Shown piece by piece: positions 22,939 to 29,757 of a stretch of DNA of 39,919 nucleotides. How positions within the stretch are numbered: the first letter of the stretch is position 1; each line of letters begins with the position of its first letter. The notes under the pieces are model-generated. The model did no database searches. It was not told where the DNA came from and worked only from the letters and a program-made list of their open reading frames with translations. Source of the stretch: a virus; IMG/VR virus record IMGVR_UViG_3300047388_000310, positions 1 to 39,919 of that record, one strand, 5' to 3'. A program made the position numbers and the translations under genes.

Positions 22939-23081
22939 CACTCCCCCATCCACTCGGGGAGGGCCAGCAACCGCTCGGACAGGCGTTGTGGTGCCCCAGG
23001 GTGGGCCGGGCAGCCTGGCCACCACAGGACGCGGGCCTCCCGGTTGCCGTTGTAGGCGCGAGGGCAGATGCAGGGCTTCAC
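22938..23081 (-). CDS. Short Cys-containing frame
   Basis: GTG 23081 overlaps the VRR-NUC stop (GTGA). 47 residues: VKPCICPRAYNGNREARVLW, then CPAHPGAPQRL. Three cysteines and one His may bind a metal. The very tight coupling to both neighbours is the main evidence that it is expressed. Confidence 0.45.
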   Translation of the reverse strand: MKPCICPRAYNGNREARVLWWPGCPAHPGAPQRLSERLLALPEWMGE

Positions 23082-23416
23082 GCGCTCACCCGCATCCCGG
23101 CCAGTGCGGCCATTTCCCGGGCGATCCGCCCCGAGAGCAGGTCCGCCGGCCGCCACACGCCCGCGTCCAGCCCGGCTGCGGCGAGCCCGTCAAGCCACGC
23201 CTGCTGCGCCCGGGTCGGCTTCCCCTCCTGGCGCTTGAGTTCGCGGAAGATGACGCCGCCCGGCCCGCACAGCACCCAGTCGGGCCAGCCGTGCGGGCTG
23301 CGCCTTGAATCGCGGGTGTGGTAGCCGAGCAGCCCTAGCTGCTTAACGTTCCGTGCGACGGCACGCTCAACGTCGGCCTCGCTCATGGTGGCTGCGGCCG
23401 GGCAGGTGGCGGTCAT
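23078..23416 (-). CDS. VRR-NUC-type nuclease
   Basis: The 112-residue protein has the VRR-NUC/PD-(D/E)xK core: EADVERAVARNVKQLGLLGY, HGWPDWVLCGPGGVIFRELK (Asp46, Glu59, Lys61), then RAQQAWLDGLAAAGLDAGVW. Stand-alone phage VRR-NUC enzymes are thought to be structure-specific DNA nucleases, possibly junction resolvases. It is encoded just downstream of a DNA methyltransferase with an ATGA overlap, so the two may work on the same DNA. Confidence 0.85.
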   Translation of the reverse strand: MTATCPAAATMSEADVERAVARNVKQLGLLGYHTRDSRRSPHGWPDWVLCGPGGVIFRELKRQEGKPTRAQQAWLDGLAAAGLDAGVWRPADLLSGRIAREMAALAGMRVSA

Positions 23417-24834
23417 GAGGCGGCCTCGCTTGAGTCGAACAGGGCACCCTGGCCGTCAGGGACAGGCGGGGGCTTGGGGACGCCACGGGCGCGGGCCCGC
23501 TCGCCGGGGTCGTTCACGCGCCAGGTGGCAAGGTCGCAGTAGTCGCCGGATAGTTCCACGACGATCCCAGCCCGGCCGAGCACGTCGGCGACGAGGCCGC
23601 TGGTCCCGGTGCCCCCGAATGGGTCCACGACAATGACCGGGGTAACTGGCGGGGATTCCCAATCCTCAAGGTGATACTCGCGCACCGGCAGGCGTTCTGG
23701 CCAGTCGTTTTGCCGGTGGGCGTACTTGCCCTGCCGGCTGGGCGTCACGGAAGGCTTGCGGCGCTCCGGGTGGTCAGTGAATGGAGTGCAGGGGCAGGCG
23801 TAGCCGATGATGGAGCTGCGTTTGAGCACGTGCGTTCCGGCCCGCTGATCCATGCCGTGAACGGTGTCCCGATTCAGCCGGGCACGGCCAGGCAGGTCGC
23901 GCTGGCGAAGCTGGACGCGCTCGCTCACAGTGACCGGGAACCGGCCCTCACCGCACGCGCCGCAGATGCCGGATGGGGACCAGCCGAGGATGATTCGTTC
24001 AGCGAGCGCGGGCGGGTAGGCGGCGTGGTGGTCAAGACCGTCCTCGCAGCCGGGCCGTTTGCGGCCACCGCAGCAGCGGGCGTGCTCGATGTGCTCGGGC
24101 ACCACCAGAGGCATCGAGGGGATCCGCCATACCGACCGGGGCAGTTTGCCGAGCGGGTGCCCGTCGATGCCGGTCTCGTCCCGCGCGGAGGTGCTGTGCG
24201 TCTGCGCCGGTAGCACGCCTAGTTGCTGGCGCGTCTTGTGGCCGTTCGGCCTGCGCTGCGGTTTCATTGTGTGCGCTTCGCGGATCTCGTCCGTGGCCGA
24301 GAAATACTGCGGCTGACGCACGAAGTGGAAGATTGTCTCGTGGCCGCGCACCACCCGGTCGCGGATGCTCTCGGGCAGCCCGTTGCCCTTCTCCCACACG
24401 ATCTCGGCGCGCAAGATCAGCCCCAGCTCGTCCTGCACCGCGAACGCATACCGCCACGGCAGGCCGATCAGCGTCTTCGGCGGGAGGCTCGTCTGGACCC
24501 GTGCGCGGCCGATGCTGGTCTGGCCGTGTAGCCCGGTGACATGCTTGCCACTTGTCGCGCCGCCCCACTTCGCGTCGTTGGCGTACTTGTCGCCCAGCAC
24601 CACGAAGATCGACCCGGAAAGCTTCAGTACCCGCACCCATTCGCGGGTGCACTCCACCAGGTGCGCGATGTACTCCTGCCACGTCGGCTCGTTGCCGATC
24701 TGCCCGGTCAGCGACGCGCCCTGGTCGCGGTAGTCGCGAAGCTGCCAGTAGGGCGGTGAGGTCACAATGAGATCCACCGACTCGGGCGGCAGCGGCAGCG
24801 ACCGGGCATCTCCCCGGAGCACGACAGCGGTCAC
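23413..24834 (-). CDS. Phage DNA methyltransferase (N4-cytosine/N6-adenine, beta-class) with Cys-rich insertion
   Basis: GTG start, 473 residues. Motif IV VTSPPYWQLRDY (~24-35) comes before motif I VVDPFGGTGTSGL (~402-413), the beta-class order. The target-recognition region between them contains a Cys/His-rich insertion (ARCCGGRKRPGCEDGLDHH, ICGACGEGRF, YACPCTPF, ~252-351), likely a zinc ribbon. SAM is the methyl donor; Ser/Asp-Pro-Pro-Tyr with leading Ser suggests N4-cytosine, but N6-adenine cannot be excluded. No linked restriction gene is seen, so it is more likely self-protection against host restriction than a restriction-modification system. Confidence 0.85.
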   Translation of the reverse strand: MTAVVLRGDARSLPLPPESVDLIVTSPPYWQLRDYRDQGASLTGQIGNEPTWQEYIAHLVECTREWVRVLKLSGSIFVVLGDKYANDAKWGGATSGKHVTGLHGQTSIGRARVQTSLPPKTLIGLPWRYAFAVQDELGLILRAEIVWEKGNGLPESIRDRVVRGHETIFHFVRQPQYFSATDEIREAHTMKPQRRPNGHKTRQQLGVLPAQTHSTSARDETGIDGHPLGKLPRSVWRIPSMPLVVPEHIEHARCCGGRKRPGCEDGLDHHAAYPPALAERIILGWSPSGICGACGEGRFPVTVSERVQLRQRDLPGRARLNRDTVHGMDQRAGTHVLKRSSIIGYACPCTPFTDHPERRKPSVTPSRQGKYAHRQNDWPERLPVREYHLEDWESPPVTPVIVVDPFGGTGTSGLVADVLGRAGIVVELSGDYCDLATWRVNDPGERARARGVPKPPPVPDGQGALFDSSEAAS

Positions 24835-25484
24835 GCCGGCACCAACTCGAGCGCCCGTGCGTGCATGGCCTCCAGTTGGGCCACGGCGACCGGGCTTTCC
24901 GCCTCGGCCATCTCCCGCAGGATCGGCAGCCCGGAGTCGATCGACGTAAGCACCTCGGCGCGGGTTGCTTCGCGGCCATGAGCGAACCAGCGGGCCCGCT
25001 TAGGCTCCCCGACGTTGACTAGCGTCCCGCCGGCGTCATCGCTGAACGTGGACCAGGACTTGTAACCGGTCACCCACACCAGGGCCACGCCCGGGTTGCG
25101 CTTGATCATGGTCCCGGCCGGGTCCGCCACCCCGGCGGGCTTGTGCCGCTCGCGGCGGACCATGTTCGGGGTTGTCAGGAACGGGCACGCCGTGGCCGAG
25201 TAGACCGCGCAGTCCTCGTGTGACGGCGGCTCGGCGCTGACCCGGTTGACCGCGCACATGGGGCCGATGACGAACGCCCGGTCCTCCTGGCGCAGGAACG
25301 GCAGTCCGCACACCCAGCAGAGCTTGTGCCGCAAGGCCAGCTCGATGCCGCCGGGCCGGATCACCCTGAAGTCGGGCACGCGATCCAGCCATGCTACGAA
25401 CCAGGGCACCGGCCGGTGGTGCCTGTCAAGCGGCAGGCGCGCGACCCCGCCGGGCATCAGGCCGGGCATCCTGCTGGTGCTCAC
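24831..25484 (-). CDS. Conserved prophage protein with Cys motifs
   Basis: GTG start, 217 residues. The N-terminal half has LPLDRHHRPVPWFVAWLD, LCWVCGLPFLRQEDRAFVIG, PMCAVNRVSAEPPSHEDCAV and SATACPFL, a pattern with several Cys and His that I recall from many actinobacterial prophages. The C-terminal half is helical and acidic. Probably a zinc-binding early protein. No function known. Confidence 0.65.
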   Translation of the reverse strand: MSTSRMPGLMPGGVARLPLDRHHRPVPWFVAWLDRVPDFRVIRPGGIELALRHKLCWVCGLPFLRQEDRAFVIGPMCAVNRVSAEPPSHEDCAVYSATACPFLTTPNMVRRERHKPAGVADPAGTMIKRNPGVALVWVTGYKSWSTFSDDAGGTLVNVGEPKRARWFAHGREATRAEVLTSIDSGLPILREMAEAESPVAVAQLEAMHARALELVPA

Positions 25485-25726
25485 GCCGCCCTCCTCCTCG
25501 CTGCCCCTTCGGGCAGCCCGTCGTCAAACGCCTGGGTGACTGCTTTCAGCCGCATCCCGTCGGCTCCTTCCGCAAGCACCACCGCCAGGGCAGCCAGCTC
25601 GTCCCGGTCCATGGCTGCGGTGATCTGCTGCACCTGGTGGGCGTTGCGGGAGCGGACAGCGGACCAGAACGGCATCGCCGCCTCCTTGGCGGCGGCCATC
25701 CTGGTAGCGCGCTCGGCGGGGGTCAC
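25481..25726 (-). CDS. Small helical protein
   Basis: GTG start, 81 residues, overlapping both neighbours by four bases. Helical throughout: TPAERATRMAAAKEAAMPFW, DRDELAALAVVLAEGADG, RLKAVTQAFDDGL. No family recognised. Confidence 0.5.
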   Translation of the reverse strand: MTPAERATRMAAAKEAAMPFWSAVRSRNAHQVQQITAAMDRDELAALAVVLAEGADGMRLKAVTQAFDDGLPEGAARRRAA

Positions 25727-26157
25727 GCGAAGACACCTTCAGCGAGCACGAGCGCCCGCGCCTTCGCCGCAATCTGCACGAACTCCACGGGCTTGCCGTG
25801 CTGCCAGGCGTACTGGATCTCGCCCCAGGTGGACTCACCGAAGTAACCGGCCTCGTCGCTGACGACAAGCACTTCGTCGGCAAGGTCGATCTTCCGCTTG
25901 TGCAGCGCATCCAGCATGATCTTGGTTTCGCTGCCGTTCGTGATCCACAGGTCTTCACGGTCAGGCATGTCAACGTGGCCGAATACGCCGAGGCTGATCA
26001 CGAGGTAGCCCTGCATGGTCAGTTCAGCGTTCACCCGGTTGAACTCGTCCTTGAACCGCGTGGAGCCGCACAGGCACACGATCTTCGGGCGCTCCCCTCC
26101 GAAGTCGCGCACGATGTCGTGGTGCTCGTGGCATTCGGCGCTCGTGTGGTAACTCAT
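25723..26157 (-). CDS. Nucleoside 2-deoxyribosyltransferase/DUF4406-like protein
   Basis: ATG 26157 is used because the longer form lacks family similarity. The 144-residue protein has KIVCLCGSTRFKDEFNRVN (~25-43), LVISLGVFGHVD (~52-63), LDALHKRKIDLADEVLVVSD (~82-101) and FGESTWGEIQYAWQHGKPV (~106-124), the pattern of the nucleoside deoxyribosyltransferase-like superfamily. The Gly-Ser-Thr loop binds nucleotide or sugar phosphate, and Glu113 could be the nucleophile. It may take part in nucleotide salvage for phage DNA or in degrading a signal nucleotide. Function inferred from the fold only. Confidence 0.7.
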   Translation of the reverse strand: MSYHTSAECHEHHDIVRDFGGERPKIVCLCGSTRFKDEFNRVNAELTMQGYLVISLGVFGHVDMPDREDLWITNGSETKIMLDALHKRKIDLADEVLVVSDEAGYFGESTWGEIQYAWQHGKPVEFVQIAAKARALVLAEGVFA

Positions 26158-26330
26158 GCGGCTTCCTCCAGTGATCTTTGGTCCCAGCACACGTACCAGC
26201 GGGCCCGGCATTCCGGGCACCGGTAACGGGCGGTCACCATGCCCTGGGACTCACGGGCACTGGGCGGCTCGACGGGCGGGGCGTTCCGCTCTGTGCCGCA
26301 TGCGGGGCAGCGGTCGGCGGGGGCGGTCAC
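26154..26330 (-). CDS. Small zinc-ribbon protein
   Basis: GTG 26330 overlaps the helicase stop (GTGA). 58 residues with two CxxC pairs, DRCPACGTER and RYRCPECRARWYVCW, which fit a zinc ribbon. Longer frames run through the helicase gene and were rejected. It may be a helicase or polymerase accessory, but this is only positional inference. Confidence 0.6.
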   Translation of the reverse strand: MTAPADRCPACGTERNAPPVEPPSARESQGMVTARYRCPECRARWYVCWDQRSLEEAA

Positions 26331-27580
26331 GCGGCACCCCAGGTGTTCTCGGGCTGCCGTTTGTAGACCCGCCACGGCCACGTCCCGCCGGCGGTGAGCA
26401 TCTCCGGCCAGTCGCGCTCGTCCCGGTCGCCACGCCAGGCGACCAGGTCCACGGTCCGCTCCAGCTTGGCGGTCTCGTCGTCGGACCAGCGCAGGCCGTA
26501 GCCGAACTCGGGCCAGCCGAGGAACGCCGAGCTGCCCCGCGGGCGCAGGTCGCGCCGCCCGCCCGGCCCTTGCGCGTGGCCGGCGTGGGCCTCGAGCACG
26601 ACCGCGCTCCCCCGGGCCCGGATCAGGTTCAGGGCAGCGATGACCGGGGCGGCCTCGTCGTCGGTCTGCAGCGCCCGCGGCGCCAGCCGGTACAGCGGGC
26701 CGAGGAACGTGATGTCGGGCATGACCGCGGCGGCCTGCCGCAGCAGCCAGGACACGTCCTTGTCGAGCGCGAGGTCCATGCCCTGCGGCCGGCATTCGAC
26801 CCACAGGTTCGCCTCGTCCACCTCGCAGCCCTGCAGCCGGGCCTGGGTGACCAGGGGGCGGATCTTGCGCCGGGTGTGCCTGGCGGTGTTCTCGCAGTCG
26901 ATGAACAGAACCCGGGCCGGCTTGACCGGCTCGTAGGTGAACGGGTGCAGCCCGGCGGCCGCCATGACAGCCAGCCACCGCAGGGTGTGACTTTTGCCCA
27001 CGCCCTCGACTCCGGTGAGGATGAGCCGGTCACCGCGCTCCAGCAGGTTCTTGATCACCCAGTCGTAGGCGTCGTCCTCGTCTTCCGCGCCGAGGAACTC
27101 GGTGATCGTCTGGACGGTCAGGCCGTCGCCGAGGCCGCCGTCCCGGACCGCCTCGAACTCCCGCAGCGCGCGCTCGGTGAGCCCGTGCGCGTCCACGTCG
27201 GTGCCATCGGTCATCTGGAGCACCCGGGATGCCGCTTCCCGCACCCGACGCAGCACGGCTTTCTCCCGGACGATCCGGGCGTAGTGCGGGCCGTTCGCCG
27301 GGGCGGGCGCTGAGGATGTCAGCGTGTGCAGGTAGAGCGCGTCCAGTTGCCCGCGCAACTCCCCCGCCGCTTCCAGCCGGTCTTTGACGGTCACCCAGTC
27401 GGCGGGCGCGTTTTCTCGCATCAGGGCGAGGATCGCGGTGAACACGGTGCCGTGCGCCGGCCGGAAGAAGTCCCCGGCGGCGAGCGCCTGCCGGCACGCC
27501 TCGGCGGCGGCGGCGGAGTTCATCATGGCACCGAGGACGGCGCTCTCGGCGGCGAGGTCGTGCGGGGGCATGTCGTTCAC
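26327..27580 (-). CDS. DnaB-like replicative helicase with RepA/AAA_25-type ATPase
   Basis: GTG start, 417 residues. The N-terminal ~110 residues match the DnaB N-domain: HDLAAESAVLGAMMNS, CRQALAAGDFFRPAHGTVF, WVTVKDRLEAAGE. After a linker, the RecA-like ATPase has Walker A LTGVEGVGKSHTLRW (190-197) and Walker B VLFIDCEN (~224-231), then VVLEAHAGHAQ, RGSSAFLGWPEFGYGL. The C-terminal half resembles the AAA_25/RepA hexameric helicase family rather than full DnaB. It is probably loaded by the initiator encoded just upstream to unwind phage DNA. Confidence 0.85.
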   Translation of the reverse strand: MNDMPPHDLAAESAVLGAMMNSAAAAEACRQALAAGDFFRPAHGTVFTAILALMRENAPADWVTVKDRLEAAGELRGQLDALYLHTLTSSAPAPANGPHYARIVREKAVLRRVREAASRVLQMTDGTDVDAHGLTERALREFEAVRDGGLGDGLTVQTITEFLGAEDEDDAYDWVIKNLLERGDRLILTGVEGVGKSHTLRWLAVMAAAGLHPFTYEPVKPARVLFIDCENTARHTRRKIRPLVTQARLQGCEVDEANLWVECRPQGMDLALDKDVSWLLRQAAAVMPDITFLGPLYRLAPRALQTDDEAAPVIAALNLIRARGSAVVLEAHAGHAQGPGGRRDLRPRGSSAFLGWPEFGYGLRWSDDETAKLERTVDLVAWRGDRDERDWPEMLTAGGTWPWRVYKRQPENTWGAA

Positions 27581-28452
27581 GGGCGGTACCTGTGCTCGTC
27601 TCGTGGGCTGGTGCCGGGGGGCAGTGCGGGCGATCTTGACGGTGGTGCGCGGCGGGATGGCGTGAGGCCCTCGATCTCGACGCGCAGCGAGTCAACGGTG
27701 ACCGGCTGCCCGCTCTTGGCCATTCGCAGCAAGGCGGCGAGTACTTCCTTGTCGGCGTACTTGCCGGATTTGATGGCCAGGATGACGATGCCGTTGATCG
27801 CTGGCCACTTGCACATCGGCTGAGCCTCGGCGTAGGCGTCGGTGATCGGCTTTGAGCGCTGGGTGGGAGTGAGCCCGTTGGCCGCGCCAGCGGCAGACAC
27901 CGTAGGTGTCTGGTTAGTCGACGTCTCTGTACCTGTGGTCCCGTTAGGGACTACAGGTACAGAGACAGAGACAGTGTTGCTTCCGGTTTGCTTAGCATCT
28001 TGGTAAGCAAGTTGGTTACCACTTGCTTGTGGGGTGCGCTGAGATGCACGCTGAGCAGGGCGTTTACGACTCTTGCGGCCACCCGTCCGGCCCGCCTTGG
28101 CGCGCACTTCTGATAGCTCCTGGACCTCCTCGCGGGAGGGGTTTCGCTTCAGGTATGCGAGCACCTGCCAACCGGTTGCTTCGTTTTTGGTTACCTCTTT
28201 GATTAGCAAAACGGAAGCAAGTTGCTTAGCAAGTTGGTTACCGTGCTCTGGGTCCAGGGGGTAGACGAGCAATCCGACCTGCTCAGCGGACACGAACCCA
28301 TCGGTCAGGCCGTCCTTGCAGTGCAGGACCATCTGCACGTAGAGATCCCGGGCGAGGCCCGCATCCGGGGCACCGAACTTGGCGAGCGCGCGAACCTTCC
28401 GGTCGTTCGGGAAGCCGACGACCAGCTTGATGTAGATCTCCTGGAGGGGCAT
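27577..28452 (-). CDS. Putative phage replication initiator with internal origin
   Basis: ATG 28452 overlaps the endonuclease VII stop (TGATG). The 291-residue product has an N-terminal winged-helix-like domain (EIYIKLVVGFPNDRKVRALA, LARDLYVQMVLHCKDGLTDG, LLVYPLDPEHG, GWQVLAYLKRNPSREEVQ), a low-complexity middle (~130-210), and a C-terminal part with KPITDAYAEAQPMCKW and VLAALLRMAKSGQPVTVDSL, which may contact helicase. Order (initiator, then helicase) matches phage replication modules. The middle part uses AT-rich codons and carries the repeats described as a putative origin. The initiator call is inference from fold and context. Confidence 0.65.
   Translation of the reverse strand: MPLQEIYIKLVVGFPNDRKVRALAKFGAPDAGLARDLYVQMVLHCKDGLTDGFVSAEQVGLLVYPLDPEHGNQLAKQLASVLLIKEVTKNEATGWQVLAYLKRNPSREEVQELSEVRAKAGRTGGRKSRKRPAQRASQRTPQASGNQLAYQDAKQTGSNTVSVSVPVVPNGTTGTETSTNQTPTVSAAGAANGLTPTQRSKPITDAYAEAQPMCKWPAINGIVILAIKSGKYADKEVLAALLRMAKSGQPVTVDSLRVEIEGLTPSRRAPPSRSPALPPGTSPRDEHRYRP
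27920..28245. other. Putative replication origin: 20-bp hairpin plus iteron-like repeats
   Basis: A 20-bp inverted repeat with one mismatch and a GTTA loop spans 27923-27942 and 27947-27966. Next to it are repeats: AGCAAGTTGGTTACC occurs exactly at 28006-28020 and 28228-28242; TTGCTTAGCA at 27988-27997 and 28222-28231; TTGCTT also at 27977, 28023 and 28176; GGTTACC also at 28189-28195; AAGCAAGTTGCTT (28215-28227) is a perfect palindrome. All lie inside the initiator gene with AT-rich codons unlike the surroundings. Initiator-gene-internal iterons are the classical lambdoid arrangement. Confidence 0.6.
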
Positions 28453-29030
28453 CAGGCCACCGCCGTGACCGTGAGGGACTTCAGGATCTCTTGCTCGACG
28501 TGCCACTGGAGCCACGCTGTAGCTTCGGTGGTGTAGACATCCATGGGGGCCATGTTCTGCGGCCCGCGGTATTCGTAGATGTCCTTCCATGACCACCATG
28601 AGATGCCTGGCCTGCGGTTGCCCTGCGGACGCCATTTCCTGTCGCGCTCGCGCAGCCAGAAAACACCCCACTGGTCGTGGATCACGGAACCAATGTCGGG
28701 CTCGGGCATGATGGTGGTCGGGACGCCGACTCGGGCGCATTCCTGCATCCACCAGGCGTTGGCCAGGTATTCGGCGCACCACGGATATGCGACACGCCCT
28801 TTGCCGAGGTGGCTGTTGCAGCCGTTGCACAACAGGCCCCGTACGGCCCACTGATAGTCGCCGTGGTCTATGGCAAGCTTTCCGTGTGATGCCCGCTCCC
28901 CCGGCGTCCCGCATATCTCGCATCGCTGCCCGCTGCGGGCAAGGAGCCGCTCGTACTGCTCGCAGCCAAGCTTGTAGCGACGGTGTGTCATACACCAGTC
29001 GTGGTCTGGCAGCGTGCGCGAGATGGCCAA
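28452..29030 (-). CDS. Endonuclease VII-like HNH/zinc nuclease
   Basis: TTG 29030 gives 192 residues; ATG 28991 is an alternative, and neither has a good RBS. The zinc and active-site pattern of endonuclease VII is complete: QRCEICGTPGE (Cys37, Cys40), LAIDHGDYQWAVRGLLCNGC (Asp55, His56, Cys68, Cys71) and NSHLGKGR (Asn72). T4 endonuclease VII resolves branched DNA before packaging. The C-terminal half (YLANAWWMQEC to LKSLTVTAVA) has no known domain. First gene of the lower early operon, read from the regulatory region with CATGATG repeats. Confidence 0.8.
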   Translation of the reverse strand: MAISRTLPDHDWCMTHRRYKLGCEQYERLLARSGQRCEICGTPGERASHGKLAIDHGDYQWAVRGLLCNGCNSHLGKGRVAYPWCAEYLANAWWMQECARVGVPTTIMPEPDIGSVIHDQWGVFWLRERDRKWRPQGNRRPGISWWSWKDIYEYRGPQNMAPMDVYTTEATAWLQWHVEQEILKSLTVTAVA

Positions 29031-29068
29031 CCCCGGCCGCCTTTCTGTGTGTCGGACTGTCGTGCGGT

Positions 29069-29180
29069 CATGATGTTACATCATGCCATAAAGCTATGCG
29101 ACGGCATCACGTCACCCTGGCATGATGCTGTGTTATTCTGTGGCCAGGCGTGCGCCGGGTCATGACTTCGGCGCATGATG
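29069..29180. promoter_or_regulatory. Divergent regulatory region with CATGATG repeats
   Basis: A 17-bp perfect palindrome CATGATGTTACATCATG (29069-29085) lies between divergent genes. The half-site CATGATG recurs at 29121-29127 and 29174-29180; GGTCATGA occurs twice. TATTCT (~29134-29139) could be a plus-strand -10; no clear -35 is visible. The array looks like multiple operator sites controlling both the lower early operon and the small plus-strand gene. Confidence 0.55.
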
Positions 29181-29202
29181 TGTCACCATGGGAGGCGTGG
29201 AC

Positions 29203-29427
29203 GTGGAAGCGCAGATCGCGGATGCGGCCGACCGCGTATGGCGCGGCATCGAGGCCCGTTACGAGCTGTGGACGCTGATCCAGGAGCACAAAGACGACCC
29301 TGACCTCGGGCCGACTAGGATCACGGAACTGACGGACTTCCTGTACCGGCCCGAGCACGTCAGCCGGATCGCCTCCGGGGATCCGCCGAAGCCGCCCAAG
29401 AAACGCCGCCGCGCCGCTACATCCTGA
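29203..29427 (+). CDS. Small plus-strand protein, possible regulator
   Basis: GTG 29203 is preferred because GGGAGG lies seven bases upstream; ATG 29188 would place the RBS inside the gene. The 74 residues start EAQIADAADRVWRGIEARYE, are helical in the middle (TELTDFLYRPEHVSRIASG, reminiscent of a helix-turn-helix) and end in a basic tail KPPKKRRRAATS. It is the only rightward gene between 17.2 and 38.2 kb and is flanked by the operator region and a terminator, suggesting a local regulator. No family recognised. Confidence 0.55.
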   Translation: MEAQIADAADRVWRGIEARYELWTLIQEHKDDPDLGPTRITELTDFLYRPEHVSRIASGDPPKPPKKRRRAATS

Positions 29428-29467
29428 GCCCATCTCGCCCGTCCCTCTCCCTTGTACGGATGTCTGA

Positions 29468-29511
29468 TCCCTGCCTGCCCCAGGAGCGGGGAGCCCGGCG
29501 GCAGGCAGGGA
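29468..29511. terminator. Bidirectional hairpin terminator
   Basis: A perfect 12-bp stem (arms 29468-29479 and 29500-29511, 20-base loop) sits between the stops of convergent genes, 41 bases after the plus-strand gene and 16 bases after the upper early operon. CGTTCTTGT follows on the plus strand. It separates the two early operons. Confidence 0.7.
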
Positions 29512-29526
29512 CGTTCTTGTGCCCGG

Positions 29527-29757
29527 CTACGCCGCGGGTTTCAGCCGGGCCAGCGCGCAGGTGCGCTCAACCTCGGCGTCAAGCCACTCCAGGGCGGTCC
29601 GCGGCGCCGGTGGCGCGCTGGGCGCGACCGGCTGGACGTAGCCGCCACCCGCGCCGCTCGTGATCACGTACGGGTACGTGGTGCTGCTGCCCGAGGTCAC
29701 CACGAACGGGTACGCCGTGGTGGTGGTGCTGCTGGTGGTGGTGTTAATCCACGTCAT
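29527..29757 (-). CDS. Thr/Ser-rich low-complexity small protein
   Basis: ATG 29757 overlaps the previous gene's stop region. 76 residues: TTTSSTTTTAYPFVVTSGSS, then TTYPYVITSGAGGG (a repeated YPxVxTSG unit), a Pro/Ala linker and an amphipathic C-terminal helix (TALEWLDAEVERTCALARL). The DNA shows matching ~50-base degenerate tandem repeats with GGTACG and GTGGTG words. It is the last gene of the upper early operon. It may be a structural or surface-exposed protein; no function assigned. Confidence 0.5.
   Translation of the reverse strand: MTWINTTTSSTTTTAYPFVVTSGSSTTYPYVITSGAGGGYVQPVAPSAPPAPRTALEWLDAEVERTCALARLKPAA

Noticed and set aside
26156-27313. Long plus-strand frame opposite the helicase
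   Set aside because: Shadow of Walker-motif-bearing gene; no RBS and no family similarity.
27977-28242. CRISPR-like repeat array
   Set aside because: Repeats are short, irregularly spaced and inside a gene; they fit iterons, not CRISPR.
27577-28995. 472-residue form of the initiator
   Set aside because: The added N-terminus overlaps the endonuclease VII gene and is Arg-rich; ATG 28452 gives the natural domain start.
29107-29433. Minus-strand frame opposite the lone plus-strand mini-gene
   Set aside because: Would run through the operator repeats; composition is shadow-like, and the plus frame has an RBS.
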